Positions 42,159 to 49,836 of a stretch of DNA of 64,000 bases are shown here, one piece after another (position 1 is the stretch's first letter; each line of letters begins with the position of its first letter). This DNA comes from Amphibalanus amphitrite (taxonomy: Eukaryota; Arthropoda; Thecostraca; Balanomorpha; Balanidae), in the NCBI RefSeq assembly GCF_019059575.1, contig NW_024881595.1:558001-622000 (forward strand), given 5' to 3'. Below the pieces are notes generated by a model. That model did no database searches. It was not told the origin of the DNA and saw only the letters and a list, made by a program, of their open reading frames with translations. The translations under genes and the position numbers were made by a program.

Positions 42159-45100
42159 GCGGCACACTGCTGGATGCGGCCCGGCGAAGAGGGGAGATCG
42201 CGGCACACGAGAAACATTTATCACAGGGGCACACTGCATAACTGGGGAGGCCGGAGTGGGCGTCCCACAGCCGCAGAATAGATGAAACCGCGCTCTGACC
42301 ACTGGGGAATTCAGCCACGAGCGGTCGGAGCGGAAACTTATGGAGCACGAGTGGTCCTAACGGGATCGGGGGAGCTCAATGAAAAGAAAATTGAGCTTTT
42401 CAGGATGGAAGGAAAGATGGAGAAAACATCGCCGGGGACACAAAGGCGACGGTGACGGCCGAATCCTTTAGAGACGGTGGGACATCTTTGGTGGCCGTGT
42501 CAGAAGCTGGGATGTTAGGTGCCTCAAGAATCGGACCTCCCACAGAATCGGAGCGGCGAGAAAACGGTAAACGACGTGCTCCCATTGCGGAGGATTTCAT
42601 TATCGCGAGATCCGCTGACGATTGCTAAGGAAATCGTTAATACTTCTAGTGGATAAAGCTGGGCATTTTTCGAAAGGCTCCATAGAGTCCCACTTTATAA
42701 AAAGAAATGTAGGCATCACACATACACAAAACACACATAAAGCACAAAAATCACGAAGAATCAGCCGGATTATGTAGCAAGGAACAATCAGGGAACGTGT
42801 ACATAAACTTGACCGAATGGACATTGGCAATGTATGTAAACTGAGATCCACCGAGCTGCTGAAAGTGGAATATAAACAGAAAAGCAGCATCGTAAAAACA
42901 ACATAAGCGGAACATGTTTTATACCTGTCCGTCGTTTCCCAACTAGCTACCATGGAATGAAGCAAGAAATAATCAAATTATAAAGGCTGCAAATGTGCCA
43001 GTCTTAGGTGGCTAAGCACTAGTAGGCAGGGTTACAGCTGGGTCCTAACACTGCACCGCACCCTGAACTACAGCTTCACACGACATGCCAAGGCTCCGAC
43101 CCTCAGTATTTGGAAATGAACCAGTAAGTTAAGAAGCCATTAGGCTCCATGGGCTGTCTTGAAACTAAGCCATTGAGCATTCTCTCGCTCTTCAAAATGC
43201 TGTCATTCATAACAAGACACATCTCAGAGATTGGTCCTGGCTTTGAAGCCATTAGGACAAGCTGAGAAGCCGTCAGCTTAACCTGACTAGCCACCTTCCC
43301 GGGACAGAACATGAAGTTGGGCATCTGGATCTGGATCTCGGTAAGCCTTCGAGCGATCCTGGCGATACCATCCTCGGTCCACACATCTCACGGCGGACTT
43401 GCCGGTAGCCGCGGCTTGTAAACCTGGTAAACGGCCGGCAGATACCATCGGCCGCGCGCCGCACTCGCTGGATTGCCGAGCGCGTGTCGCTCGCGCACTG
43501 GATCTGATTAGGGGCACACGCGCGGCGGGACACGACAGCATGGTAGGGCGGCCCGCGGTCACCTGATATCCCTGTGGTGTCGCCGAGAGGGTCGCTGAGT
43601 GAAACTGAGCCCCTCAGTGACCGCGGTATTGTGCTGTGTGTTACTGGGAACAATAGTGAATCACCACTGCCCTGAGAGGGCGCTCGAAGCACGCCCGTTA
43701 GAGACTAGCAGCTTAATTAGGGGTACGGCCACACCTCCAGTGAGTGTAACCCGGACCTCCCAAACCGTCCATGATGCTAACACCGCGGTTCTAAGAGCCA
43801 GGTGTTGGCATGTGTGTTGCACATGATGCATTTTGACAGTCATGTGATGAGAAGATGCCATAAACTATTTGGTCGCATAGGCAGCTGAGGACAGGTCATA
43901 TTTACCCTCTGCGGACCCCCCACAGACACTTCCGAGGGAAAATGTACGGTACCTGGCAAATAACTAACTATATAGGCGTGGCCGGTTTAGCGTAAGCCGC
44001 TCGTAAATACTCCCCACCCAGACATATTTGCATCGTCTTGACCGCAAGGATCATCTGTTTAATGCAAATCACTGACGCCTAATAGTGCTGAAAATTACGC
44101 GAATGACGCAAGATTACATGATTTGAAAGATGGCACGCGTGGAATTTTTAGCAAAGTAAGCAACATTTATATGGAATTTGCGTTGAGCCTTCAAAATAGG
44201 TGACTTTGTCTTGGGGATAACTCCACAAGATGACGAATGGGAATGCTTGCAACGAGAAAAGTGCATGCGTCCATCGCATGCTGACAGATATCCACTGTGC
44301 AGTTTATATGTGGTATCGAAGAAAAAACTGCCAAATCACTATGATTTACGATGCTATGTCTCACTATGCTTTACACGGTTAATGACTTATAGCCTGCAGA
44401 AGTCTGCCTATTGACTTAGTCGTAACCTTTACGAACGAGGTTACCACCATATGGACTTTCAAGCACAACACCACTTGGGCATGCTGTTACAAAACAATTA
44501 CACACAGCTGATATCCATTCAAATGCATGCAATGCATCAGCTCACTGAGCATGTTTGCATATTTAATACCACCTTTGCTAAGAAATGAAATGCTATGTTT
44601 AAAAAGATCTGTCGATGCTTCACGCCACGCACTGCAGTTTAAAATGAAGTGTCAGAAGTGTCGTATAGCTATAGCATGAGCAGCACATGACACTATTGCC
44701 ATTACTTCACTGCATTCGCTTCACTACAGTTACCAGTGGGAAAAGACGCCAGATGACAGCGAATCATCTGTGTCAGATGAAAGCGTGACACCAGTGTCAG
44801 ATGACAATGTGACACCAATTTCAGATGACAGTGTAGGAAGCAACGATAAGAGAATGTACAATATTTTCAGTATAGCATGCTTATTGCCAGATGACAGTTT
44901 GTCATCATCATCAAATAGCAAAGCATTAGAGATGACAGATGGCACATGACAGCTGATAATGTGTCAGTGATGGCAGATGCTTATCAGTGTACATTGCTGA
45001 CATCCGACAGTGTCATTTCTGAGAACTGTCACTATGCTACATTTGTCATTGCTGTCACCAGACAGCCTGACATAGCTGTCATCTGACAGTGTGTCATCCT

Positions 45101-45293
45101 CACCTTGCTCGGTCCTACCCGTGAGTGCCGGCTGACAGCGTATCATTACTGTCCCCTGACAGTGTGTCATGTCTGTCATCTGACAGTGTGTCACCTTGCC
45201 CTCACCTTGCTCGGCGCGGCCCATGAGTGCCGCGATGGAGAAGTCGGTGGAGCGCGGTTTGTTGAGCGCCTCTGCCATTTGTGTGTCCAGCAT
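4287..45293 (-). CDS. mid: midline/H15 (Tbx20-class) T-box transcription factor, whole gene span, 3' end missing
   Basis: The span joins five coding exons listed separately: 45206-45293, 32828-33068, 4968-5241, 4529-4690 and 4287-4363. Together they give 842 nt, or 280 codons plus two bases. Splice phases agree at every junction (1, 2, 0, 0), and every intron reads GT...AG. Residues 18-24 read FSIAALM, the N-terminal motif typical of Tbx20/midline proteins, which resembles eh1 and is expected to recruit Groucho. Residues about 87-281 form a complete T-box DNA-binding domain. Known family members are nuclear factors acting in heart or dorsal vessel, ventral appendage and neuroblast patterning. 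The role here is inferred from the family. Introns are 12,137, 27,586, 277 and 165 bp. No downstream exon with a midline-like C-terminus was found in 1-4286, so the gene continues outside the window. Single-gene H15 versus a midline paralogue cannot be decided from this window. Confidence 0.93.
4529..4690 (-). CDS. mid: mid exon 4: T-box, HRYQPR to TAYQNQL
   Basis: This 162-nt phase-0 exon has 54 codons. It runs from [16 protein letters not shown] to [20 protein letters not shown], with a TTTCAG acceptor and a GTGAGTG donor. Both blocks are T-box signatures. The short variable loop between them ([15 protein letters not shown]) differs from both Drosophila midline and vertebrate Tbx20, as expected for the family's least conserved segment. 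Reading on past the donor gives VSVLKQT instead of the conserved ITKLKID, which confirms that the splice, not read-through, is used. Confidence 0.95.
4968..5241 (-). CDS. mid: mid exon 3: central T-box
   Basis: The exon starts after a CCCTCAG acceptor with one base that completes Arg110. It then gives 91 codons (residues 111-201) up to CTG before a GTGAGTG donor. It contains the T-box core: [57 protein letters not shown] and [17 protein letters not shown]. The NNEMDKSG ending matches insect midline, where vertebrate Tbx20 has NNELDQHG. These residues form the DNA-contacting and dimer-facing strands in known T-box structures. The acceptor lies only 93 bp from the left edge of the 5,953-bp tandem duplication at 5334, so the branch-point region has been spared. 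Confidence 0.95.
6489..7350. mobile_element. TTAA-flanked MITE, CCCTCGCATGTGT family (unit 1)
   Basis: The ends are CCCTCGCATGTGTAGG on the left and the reverse complement of CCCTCGCATGTGTGTG on the right. They are flanked by TTAG (6485-6488) and TTAA (7351-7354), as expected for a piggyBac-type insertion with one mutated target base. Inside each end is a long G or C run with TCGG(A/T)TGGACCCCCC in inverted orientation. There is no transposase. The interior has about a dozen AGGTCA/TGACCT motifs. Confidence 0.7.
7353..7690 (-). pseudogene. decayed Tc1/mariner transposase fragment (unit 1)
   Basis: Read on the minus strand, the sequence gives [20 protein letters not shown], matching the conserved PDLNPIE.LW block around the last acidic residue of Tc1-like DDE transposases. 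Upstream on the same strand, [11 protein letters not shown] and IVPDAKEIF resemble the segment around the second Asp, but frames change and stops intervene. The Glu of NPIE is replaced by Thr, so the catalytic triad is lost. It abuts the TTAA MITE at 7350. The family call rests on one clear block and two weak ones. Confidence 0.6.
8053..8263. mobile_element. 211-bp foldback MITE with TA target ends (unit 1)
   Basis: The element starts CAGTCTGTCTTAAAAGTACC and ends with its reverse complement, with TA on both sides (8051-8052 and 8264-8265). The arms extend about 90 bp with roughly 15 mismatches or gaps and leave a short loop, so the whole element can fold into one hairpin. TA duplication and CAGT-type ends fit a non-autonomous Tc1/mariner element. 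The open frames in this stretch are products of the palindrome. Confidence 0.75.
8395..8780. repeat. degenerate GCCTCTGAGGGCC minisatellite (unit 1)
   Basis: Variants of GCCTCTGAGGGCC recur about every 25-40 bp across this stretch, for example GCCTCTAAGGGCCC, GCTTCTGAGGGCCTAG and ACCTCTGAGGGCTCC. Open frames here reflect the repeat. A TATATAAA occurs at its left side, but nothing supports a promoter. The same array recurs at 14348-14733. Confidence 0.6.
9115..9720. repeat. pyrimidine-rich CCTGCC/CTGTGCCC tract (unit 1)
   Basis: About 600 bp are strongly C+T biased on the plus strand, with frequent CCTG, TGCCC and CCTGTGCCC words. This creates overlapping open frames on both strands (Cys/Pro/Leu-rich) with no recognisable protein. 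The copy is at 15068-15673. Confidence 0.5.
10607..10865. repeat. 143-bp direct tandem repeat, two diverged copies (unit 1)
   Basis: AGGCAGCAATGAACG at 10607 recurs as AGGCAACAATTAACG at 10750. The two copies stay alignable through AAACGGCTTCAA, ATAACTTCATT, TATATCCT and GGCATAGCAACAT-type words. They are about 85 percent alike by eye, so this is older than the 5.95-kb duplication that contains it. The copy is at 16560-16818. Confidence 0.7.
12442..13303. mobile_element. TTAA-flanked MITE, CCCTCGCATGTGT family (unit 2 copy)
   Basis: This is the copy of 6489-7350 carried in the second duplication unit. It has one G fewer in the left homopolymer run and one T more near the right end. Confidence 0.7.
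13306..13643 (-). pseudogene. decayed Tc1/mariner transposase fragment (unit 2 copy)
   Basis: This is the duplicate of the relic at 7353-7690 in the second unit. The [10 protein letters not shown] block reads the same. Confidence 0.6.
14006..14216. mobile_element. 211-bp foldback MITE (unit 2 copy)
   Basis: This is the copy of 8053-8263 in the second duplication unit, including the flanking TA dinucleotides. Confidence 0.75.
17244..20530. other. intron 2 interior, no gene seen
   Basis: At 17274-17316 there is a small cluster of GATAA-type words (GGATAACG, AGATAACAG, TGATAAGATTAAG). At 18006-18064 a GGCGTGACAGAC word repeats. The 18000-18165 and 18860-19110 stretches are GC-rich and CpG-dense, with overlapping Arg/Pro-rich frames on both strands and no protein I recognise. 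Confidence 0.5.
20531..20690. repeat. 40-bp tandem repeat, four copies
   Basis: The unit begins TGAGGAACTCACTAAGCAGA and ends GGCTCTGGGCAGCTC. It is repeated exactly at 20531, 20571, 20611 and 20651. The last copy has one change (CAGTTC), followed by a decayed partial unit to about 20710. Confidence 0.95.
20860..21137 (+). mobile_element. 3' end of a non-LTR retrotransposon or SINE with CAAA tail
   Basis: A GC-rich 3' UTR-like stretch (GGGCTCAGCCCCGGCGACTC, CAATGGTCTTGTCGACCG) runs into an AACAAAACAAACAAACAAAC tail at 21116-21137. A short-word microsatellite tail is typical of CR1/RTE-type LINEs and their SINE partners. There is no coding remnant, and the left edge is a guess. Confidence 0.5.
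21138..26853. other. intron 2 interior, alternating GC-rich and TAAT-rich DNA
   Basis: No exon is supported. A minus-strand open frame of 150 codons at 23173-23625 matches nothing I know. From about 24100 to 25500 the DNA is AT-rich and free of the local repeat families, with many TAAT words. In a large developmental-gene intron this could hold enhancers, but that is inference. The 25560-25760 stretch is poly-C and poly-G dominated. Confidence 0.45.
26854..28037. mobile_element. TTAA MITE, CCCGCGCCCCACTGGGG family, copy 1
   Basis: Both ends are CCCGCGCCCCACTGGGG in inverted orientation. The right flank is TTAA (28038-28041), and the left flank reads ATTG, probably a mutated TTAA. Each end also carries a GGGGCTATNNATAGCCCC palindrome. 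The 1,184-bp interior is AT-rich, has many TGACCT words and no transposase. It is the inverted relative of 51791-52964: its left sub-end matches that element's right sub-end. Confidence 0.82.
28042..29843. other. intron 2, no gene seen
   Basis: Single-copy-looking, moderately AT-rich DNA with scattered TAAT words. The open frames are short and match nothing I recognise. Confidence 0.5.
29848..30314. mobile_element. 467-bp TTAA MITE, AGGGACCCTCCCACCTT ends
   Basis: The left end AGGGACCCTCCCACCTT and its inverted right copy are flanked by TTAA at 29844-29847 and 30315-30318. This is the clean signature of a piggyBac-type non-autonomous element. No coding sequence is present. At 30190 it includes an ATATCTTGAAAACCGG...TGAAATTTGG stretch like the module shared by other repeats in the window. 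Confidence 0.85.
30319..32827. other. intron 2 next to exon 2, no gene seen
   Basis: GC-rich, CpG-dense DNA at 30470-30910 and 31700-32560 gives long overlapping frames on both strands (Ala/Arg/Pro-rich), none resembling a known protein. A direct repeat of GAGCTGTCCG sits at 30481-30501. Confidence 0.5.
32828..33068 (-). CDS. mid: mid exon 2: acidic linker and start of T-box
   Basis: The exon follows a TTTCAG acceptor at 33069-33070 and ends at AG before GTGAGTG (32827-32821). It carries two bases, 79 codons and two bases. The first half is a Glu/Lys-rich linker, residues about 30-72. Then come a short Cys-containing stretch ([13 protein letters not shown]) and the opening of the T-box, [17 protein letters not shown] followed by IVTKTG. 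Insect midline proteins have a similar Cys-containing run just before LETKELW. This part of the domain is near-invariant in the Tbx20 class, and the exon-exon joint with exon 3 restores [12 protein letters not shown]. Confidence 0.93.
33071..37435. other. intron 1 proximal part, no gene seen
   Basis: A TCACGCGTGATTAATCACGCGT dyad lies at 33378-33400. The rest is single-copy-looking DNA with CpG-rich patches (34760-34900, 35440-35570, 36540-36850) and poly-G and poly-C runs at 37178-37300. No exon with a splice-compatible frame was recognised. Confidence 0.5.
37440..37720. repeat. degenerate GACAGCTGCTGT minisatellite in intron 1
   Basis: Words of the form GACAGCTGCTGTTCCGAC and TATAGGCTC recur about every 30-35 bp across some 280 bp. 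Many units include TGACAG, and several include the E-box CAGCTG. Confidence 0.7.
37989..38675 (+). mobile_element. 690-bp dispersed repeat R, copy A
   Basis: The left end is TTACGGAGCGAGCGAAGCG and the right end GCTCGCTCCGTTAGTCGCC then GGCGCTATACTGG, so AACGGAGCGAGCGA is present as a subterminal inverted repeat. After a GGCCGGCC run, a module of about 40 bases (ATCTCGAGAACGGCTGGACC with CAAATTTGGCAC) occurs four times, at 38093, 38251, 38379 and 38507. GCACGTGCGCACGTGC palindromes lie between modules. The peptide-like frames are short and broken. I cannot assign a transposon class, because no consistent target-site duplication is visible. Confidence 0.85.
39020..39472. repeat. GGAGTC hexanucleotide repeat blocks
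   Basis: Runs of CGGAGTCGGAGC-type hexamers occupy 39020-39140 and return at 39428-39472. The Ser/Arg-like frame they create is a repeat artefact. Between them, at 39294-39331, is a small hairpin: TAGTTTTGCGG pairs with CCGCAAAACTA around CTATTTATAAATAG. Confidence 0.75.
39499..40169 (+). mobile_element. 690-bp dispersed repeat R, copy B
   Basis: Same ends and module order as copy A, same orientation, with the GGCC run lost. It lies between two blocks of GGAGTC hexanucleotide repeats (39020-39140 and 39428-39472). Confidence 0.85.
40308..41386. mobile_element. TTAA MITE, AGGTAGTGTGCCA family, copy 1
   Basis: Terminal inverted repeats AGGTAGTGTGCCA are flanked by TTAA at 40304-40307 and 41387-41390. 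The 1,079-bp interior has no transposase. Its centre is a perfect palindrome with 77-base arms (40854-40930 and 40999-41075) and a 68-base spacer. GCTTTGGGCGCGGTCTACCG occurs both in the spacer and at the right arm border. The copy at 59939-61007 is in the same orientation. Confidence 0.88.
41391..44739. other. intron 1, no gene seen
   Basis: A TAA-rich run lies at 41871-41895 and an ACAG tetranucleotide run at 42125-42158. A minus-strand open frame of 93 codons (43103-43384) and a plus-strand one of 99 codons (41563-41862) match no family I recognise. Neither has obvious splice context. Confidence 0.5.
44740..45200. repeat. TGACAG/CTGTCA minisatellite touching the exon 1 donor
   Basis: Degenerate units around CATCTGACAGTGTGTCA fill about 450 bp just inside intron 1. 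I count roughly 13 exact TGACAG or CTGTCA hexamers, against about 0.2 expected by chance. TGACAG is the core site of TALE homeodomain proteins (Homothorax/Meis, TGIF). Whether that matters here is inference, since a spreading minisatellite would give the same count. Confidence 0.8.
45098..45130 (-). repeat. partial duplicate of exon 1 3' end with splice donor
   Basis: On the minus strand, CGGCACTCACGGG then ACCGAGCAAG followed by GTGAGG mirrors CGGCACTCATGGG and GCCGAGCAAG followed by GTGAGG at the real exon border (45206). The duplicate donor boundary is at 45104, exactly 102 nt (34 codons) past the first. The frame between them has no stop, so both donors leave phase 1. Confidence 0.7.
45206..45293 (-). 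CDS. mid: mid exon 1: start codon and FSIAALM repressor motif
   Basis: Translation starts at ATG 45293-45291 and gives 29 codons plus one base. Residues 12-24 ([13 protein letters not shown]) match the short N-terminal motif of the Tbx20/midline family, which is otherwise poorly conserved outside the T-box. The exon closes with CAAG before a GTGAGG donor, leaving phase 1. That is exactly what exon 2 needs, and joining them restores a Glu codon. A second ATG lies at codon 6, so the exact start is not certain, but both keep the motif. A partial copy of the exon's 3' end with its own donor sits 102 bp further into the intron (see 45098-45130). Confidence 0.88.
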
Positions 45294-47440
45294 TGGTGGG
45301 TCGGCGCAGGTCAGGTCAGGTCGCGCAGGTCAGGCGAGCAGCGACACGACGCGGGGGTCCGAACAGGACCTGTGGCCCTTCGGCGGAGAGTAATCTGCAA
45401 TGGAGGGAATGTGTCAGACTACTTGGTTTCATAAGTTGTCAACTGCCCTCCCGTTTTGTCTCATGACAGGAATGTCATTAGGTACGTGTCAAAAGCAATA
45501 ACCACCGAAAACTAACCCGTTCAAAACCTTTCCACTGCACTCTCCAGGGATCGTCAATCCAAGCAAGTCAGCGTAAACTTTCAAGGACAATTCGATATGT
45601 GTTGGTGACACCCTTCCCGAAGACAGTATGACACTTCCGGTTGCTTATATCGATAGTCGCATTTCACGCAGTGCCAATCAAGGAATCCCTTACTCAGTCT
45701 ATTTAGGTGTGTCTGTATATTACATCCTCTAACATGTCTGTATATCCCTCTCCTCTATGGCCCCACCAAAATCCGCCACACTACCGACACCCCACCGCCT
45801 CCCTGCACGGCGGCGGAGCGGCCGCGTGTGACGGGCTCGACCGAGCCGAGTCGGCTTTCCCGGCGCTCGGCGGTCGGCAGGGAGCGGAGACGAGCCTCCC
45901 GACCAGAAATCGACGCGTCGAGAGCGACAGACTGACCGGCACGGACTCAGGTTAGGACGAGTCAGATATGTGAAGGATGGGGGCAATGCCGGAAGCTATA
46001 TCAAAGCAGCCGCGAGAGATCTGCACCGGTTGCAAACGTCCAGCGCTGCAGCGGCAGCGGGCGCCTGAGGCGGTAGCGGCAGTGGCGGCGGGCGGTGGAT
46101 GACGTGATGGTGGCGGGATGACGGCTGCCGTCGGTGACAGACCGATGACTGTCGTGTCAGAGTGACGCATCGGGCCGTAACTCACCTGCCGTCGATGCCG
46201 ATGAAGCTGTCCGACACTATTAGAAGAGCTGTCGATGGTCTCAGATGATGGTGTTTATCCGAGCTCCGACAGCGCTGATGACCCGCTGGTCCGATCAGGT
46301 CAGGTCAGGTCAGGTCAGGTCAGCTCAGACCACAGTCAATCCAGACCTAATACCAGCACTGTATCACAAGTCCCGTTCGTCGCACACACCACACTGAACG
46401 TCCTCCAACGTTGCGTCGTTTTCGACGACCGTCGTCACCGGCGTTGGCTGTGGCACACCGGACCGTCCTGAAGACACTGGGTGGTCGCGGCGCGTCCGCT
46501 GGACTGCCGTCGGCTGCGGCAACTGCAAATCACCCGAAAACGGCGGGGTCGACTGGGCGGCGGCGGCGGCTCGGCGGCGGCGGGCGCCGGGCGAGCCTGT
46601 CGCCGCCGCCCGCCGGTCGACTCACCACTCGCCGCTCACAACGGCCGTGGGCTAGTGCGGATCCGGCCGCACCGCCGCCGTCGGCGCCCCTCCCCGCTGG
46701 TGGGCGGGGGAGCCGCCGAGCCGGCGAACTCGAAAGGTGTGTCGGTTTTCTGACGAGATGCGGAACTTTCGGTGAGGTGAAGACGCCATCCGGATTTATG
46801 CCGCGCGCAGATTGGCGTTCTGAGATCTAAACTTGGAGTTGGCCTGAGGTGGGGACGGTTATTGCTTCATAACCCGTCTCGAGTTTCGCGGAAGTGGAGG
46901 TGCGTCGGCCGGTTAGAGGCTCGTAACTGAGTGTCGGAGCTGGCTGAGGCTCCAGCGATGCAGGACTGACAGCTAGAAGGCCGGTGGAGTCTTCAGACGC
47001 CTGGAATAGCCCCGACAGACGGATACCGTGACGACAACTCGTGGATGGGCCTCGGAAGATCGGGCGACAGCGTGACATTTCGCTCACCTTTCGGGGACTC
47101 TTGAAAGTTTAAGATACTTTCACCGGAAAGGTCCCGCGGAGTGATAGTGGCTTCATCTGGAAAGTGATAAAACGTCTTACGTTGAAACTGCAAAGTGAAC
47201 TTAAAGGTTACCTGGGAAGCGAAAATAGTCAAGCTACGGTAAACCATAATAGATAGGTGAGTTGATTACACTACGTTAATAAGAATTGGTTTTTGATGCA
47301 GCAGATGAATGTGCAATAAAACTATATTTTTGCTTTCGGTGAGCGAAAATAGAAGTGTTTGCCGTTTGGTGACGCATTATAGTGTCATACATCATACATT
47401 TACTGCATCTTCAGCAGCCGTCTGATCAATTTCCTATTTA
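45294..47440. other. 5' flank of mid with CpG-rich block; 5' UTR and promoter not resolved
   Basis: Immediately upstream of the start codon is CAGGTCAGGTCAGGTCGCGCAGG-type sequence (45305-45332). A perfect CAGGT pentamer run lies at 46296-46322. A GC-rich, CpG-dense block spans about 45780-46740. I see no convincing TATA box or initiator and cannot place the transcription start. The Arg/Pro-rich open frames over the GC block are not credible genes. Confidence 0.4.
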
Positions 47441-48130
47441 TTACGGAGCGAGCGAAGCGAGCGTAGTCTTTCCCTAGATTAACGGAAATTTCTGAGTATG
47501 AGCGGCCGGCCGGCCGGCCGGCCGGCCGTGGTCACGGTTTTGCGACGCTTATATCTCAGCAACCACTTGACCGATTTACACGCGGTAATTTTTGTAGGGT
47601 AGCTTCATTCCTTCTACCAAGTATTGGACTATACCCGATGCATGTAGGTGACCCCTTATGCACGTGCCACGTGCAAAACGAAGAGGTGTCACTTTTGTAA
47701 TTGTTGCAATATCTCGGTAACTACTTGGCCGATTGCGCTGAAAGTTGGCATGTAGGTAGGCACCCACTAGGCAATGCATATCCATGTGCCAGAGTTGGGG
47801 TGCTGCTGCACGTGCGCACGTGCAGGGGTCGATTCCAGATCTCGAGAACGGCTGGACCGATTGCGCTCAAATTTGGTACACGGTTACGGAGCAGTTAGTA
47901 GGGTGCAGTGCACAAGTCAGTTGGGACCCATTTTGCACGTGCGCACGTGCAGGGTGCCGCTTCCAGATCTCGAGAACGGCTGGGCCGATTGTGCTCAAAT
48001 TCGGCACATCGCTAGAGACCGGTTAGTAGGGTGTCGTGCAATTTCAAAAAAAAAACCCTCGCAATTTCGCACGTGCAAGGCCCACCCTCTCGCTCGCTCC
48101 GTTAGTCGCCCCATAAGGCGCTATACTGGT
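47441..48130 (+). mobile_element. 690-bp dispersed repeat R, copy C
   Basis: Same ends as copies A and B, with the longest GGCC run (about 47503-47528). It lies upstream of the mid start codon, outside the gene. Confidence 0.85.
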
Positions 48131-49836
48131 AATACGTAAGGCACGATAGTGTGAGAAAAACTTTACATGCCTATCGCATCAGTAGACCAACAGTCAGTAT
48201 CAGGCGCACTTCCAAAGCTGGGTGAATATCAAGCTGCAATCAACAACGATGCCAAAGTATTTGACGATTGGGACTTGGGACTATGGGGTAAACATCGAAG
48301 ACAGGGACAAGCCTAAGGCAAATCCAAGTCCTGATCGTTCACCCTATTTATGAGACTTTTTGTTGCAATTACTCGTTAGCTTGAAAAGCAAAGCAAAAGA
48401 AAAGAAATGATCGATGCTCGTATCAACTTAGGTTAGAAATCAGGCTGACTTTCAGATGGCTCGGTTCGACCTTTAGGGCAGGGGGAACGAGAGCATCATC
48501 AAGAGGATCGACATCGACTTAAATGAGGATAGCCCACTACAAGTACAAAAAAAACGAATAATGCTGATCGAATAATGCTAAATCTAACCATTTGTATTGC
48601 TTACAGAGTGAGTGATTTATTCACATCAAAGATTTTCCCTATAAACAAGGAAGCCATTAAAAAGTCATATTGAATGAATAGGAACAACTTCAAAATATTT
48701 TAAATGATAATTTGATCTCAGGTTATGCAGCATTATCTAAATTTGGGAAATGTGCTATTTGCATGTGCCAATAGTGGGCTAGCAGTTAGCACTTCGCATA
48801 CGATTCTGCTAGAGTGTATGGTCGGTCCCTGGCCTGCATAATGCTGTGAATCAGAGCTATCACAGAAGGGCAGCCAAGCCAGCGCCCACAGAAGACACCC
48901 AGCCGTCTTAGCTCGACATCATCACCTCTGCTACACCACAAGCAGGTCGACCGACCGGGATCGATTTCCGGCAGAGAGGGGTGTTTTATTGCCGTGACAT
49001 TACAGCGAGGGGACGGGGAGGGTGCTGCTCATTTGACGAACCCCACACACCAGACGGTCGAACAGACAGCCAACATTTATACCATCCGTCCAATCCCGTC
49101 CGAGTGGTATCAGGTTCCCGTCGCACGGCCGTGGTGATATTACACCAACTAACGCGATCCGTCCTATATTTACCCGTCGGTGATTTCAGAACATCTGACG
49201 CGACCCCTCGAACCCTGTCAGACCAGCTAAATGCGGCCACGAAATACGGCCGACGCCTCCATCAGCCGGCCTCGTGTTCCTGAGTCGCGATCCGGCCTCT
49301 GTCGGTGGCCATCAGCCGGCTCTATCATTACCGTCCACAAAGTCCCGCTTATGGAAATCACTAAGCGGCGTGTTATCGCTATCAGACGGCCAAGTCTGGT
49401 CGGATTGAGACGCGGCCCGGACGGGAATGGGCGCTGAGTGGCGGGTGGGCGCCAGAGTACGAGTGACATCCCACCATCCCCGTGACGAGTGTGACGGCTA
49501 GTGACGCCTGTGACGGGTGGGACGCCTGTGATGGGTGGGACGCGCCGGTCGAGTCGCCGCCGTCGGCTGCCGTCATGCAGAGTGGGGTCTCCAAGATTGG
49601 GTCAAATGGGTCGCAAAAGGGGTCACCTGGGTCGTAGGAGATTATCAGACAGGCTTTCTTGCGGGGCCAAACTAAATGGAATGGTGGGAAACGAGAAATT
49701 GGGAAATGAGTTTCCCTCTAAAGTGTTTAAAAGTGTTTTAGTATGAACGAACCATGAGCAGCGTTTGCTACAAGCTTTGTTATCGTGTCTCGGGACCATG
49801 GTATGCAAGGATGCAACTTTTCTCAGCGTTGGCTGT
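48131..49836. other. intergenic, possible tRNA-derived SINE head at about 48776-48845
   Basis: GTGGGCTAGCAGTTAGCAC followed about 35 bp later by GGTCGGTCCCTGG resembles an A box and B box spacing. The match is loose and no tail was found. Nothing else is recognised. At 49480-49540 a GTGACG/TGGGACGCC word repeats a few times. Confidence 0.3.

Noticed and set aside
43103-43384. 93-codon minus-strand frame inside intron 1, considered as an extra mid exon
   Set aside because: Exons 1 and 2 join in phase without it and it has no similarity to midline proteins.
46411-46830. 139-codon frame upstream of mid
   Set aside because: Low-complexity Arg/Gly/Pro/Ala sequence over a GGCGGC-rich CpG block; more likely promoter-type DNA than a gene.
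48776-48845. tRNA gene
   Set aside because: A-box and B-box matches are loose and no cloverleaf could be drawn. At best a tRNA-derived SINE head.
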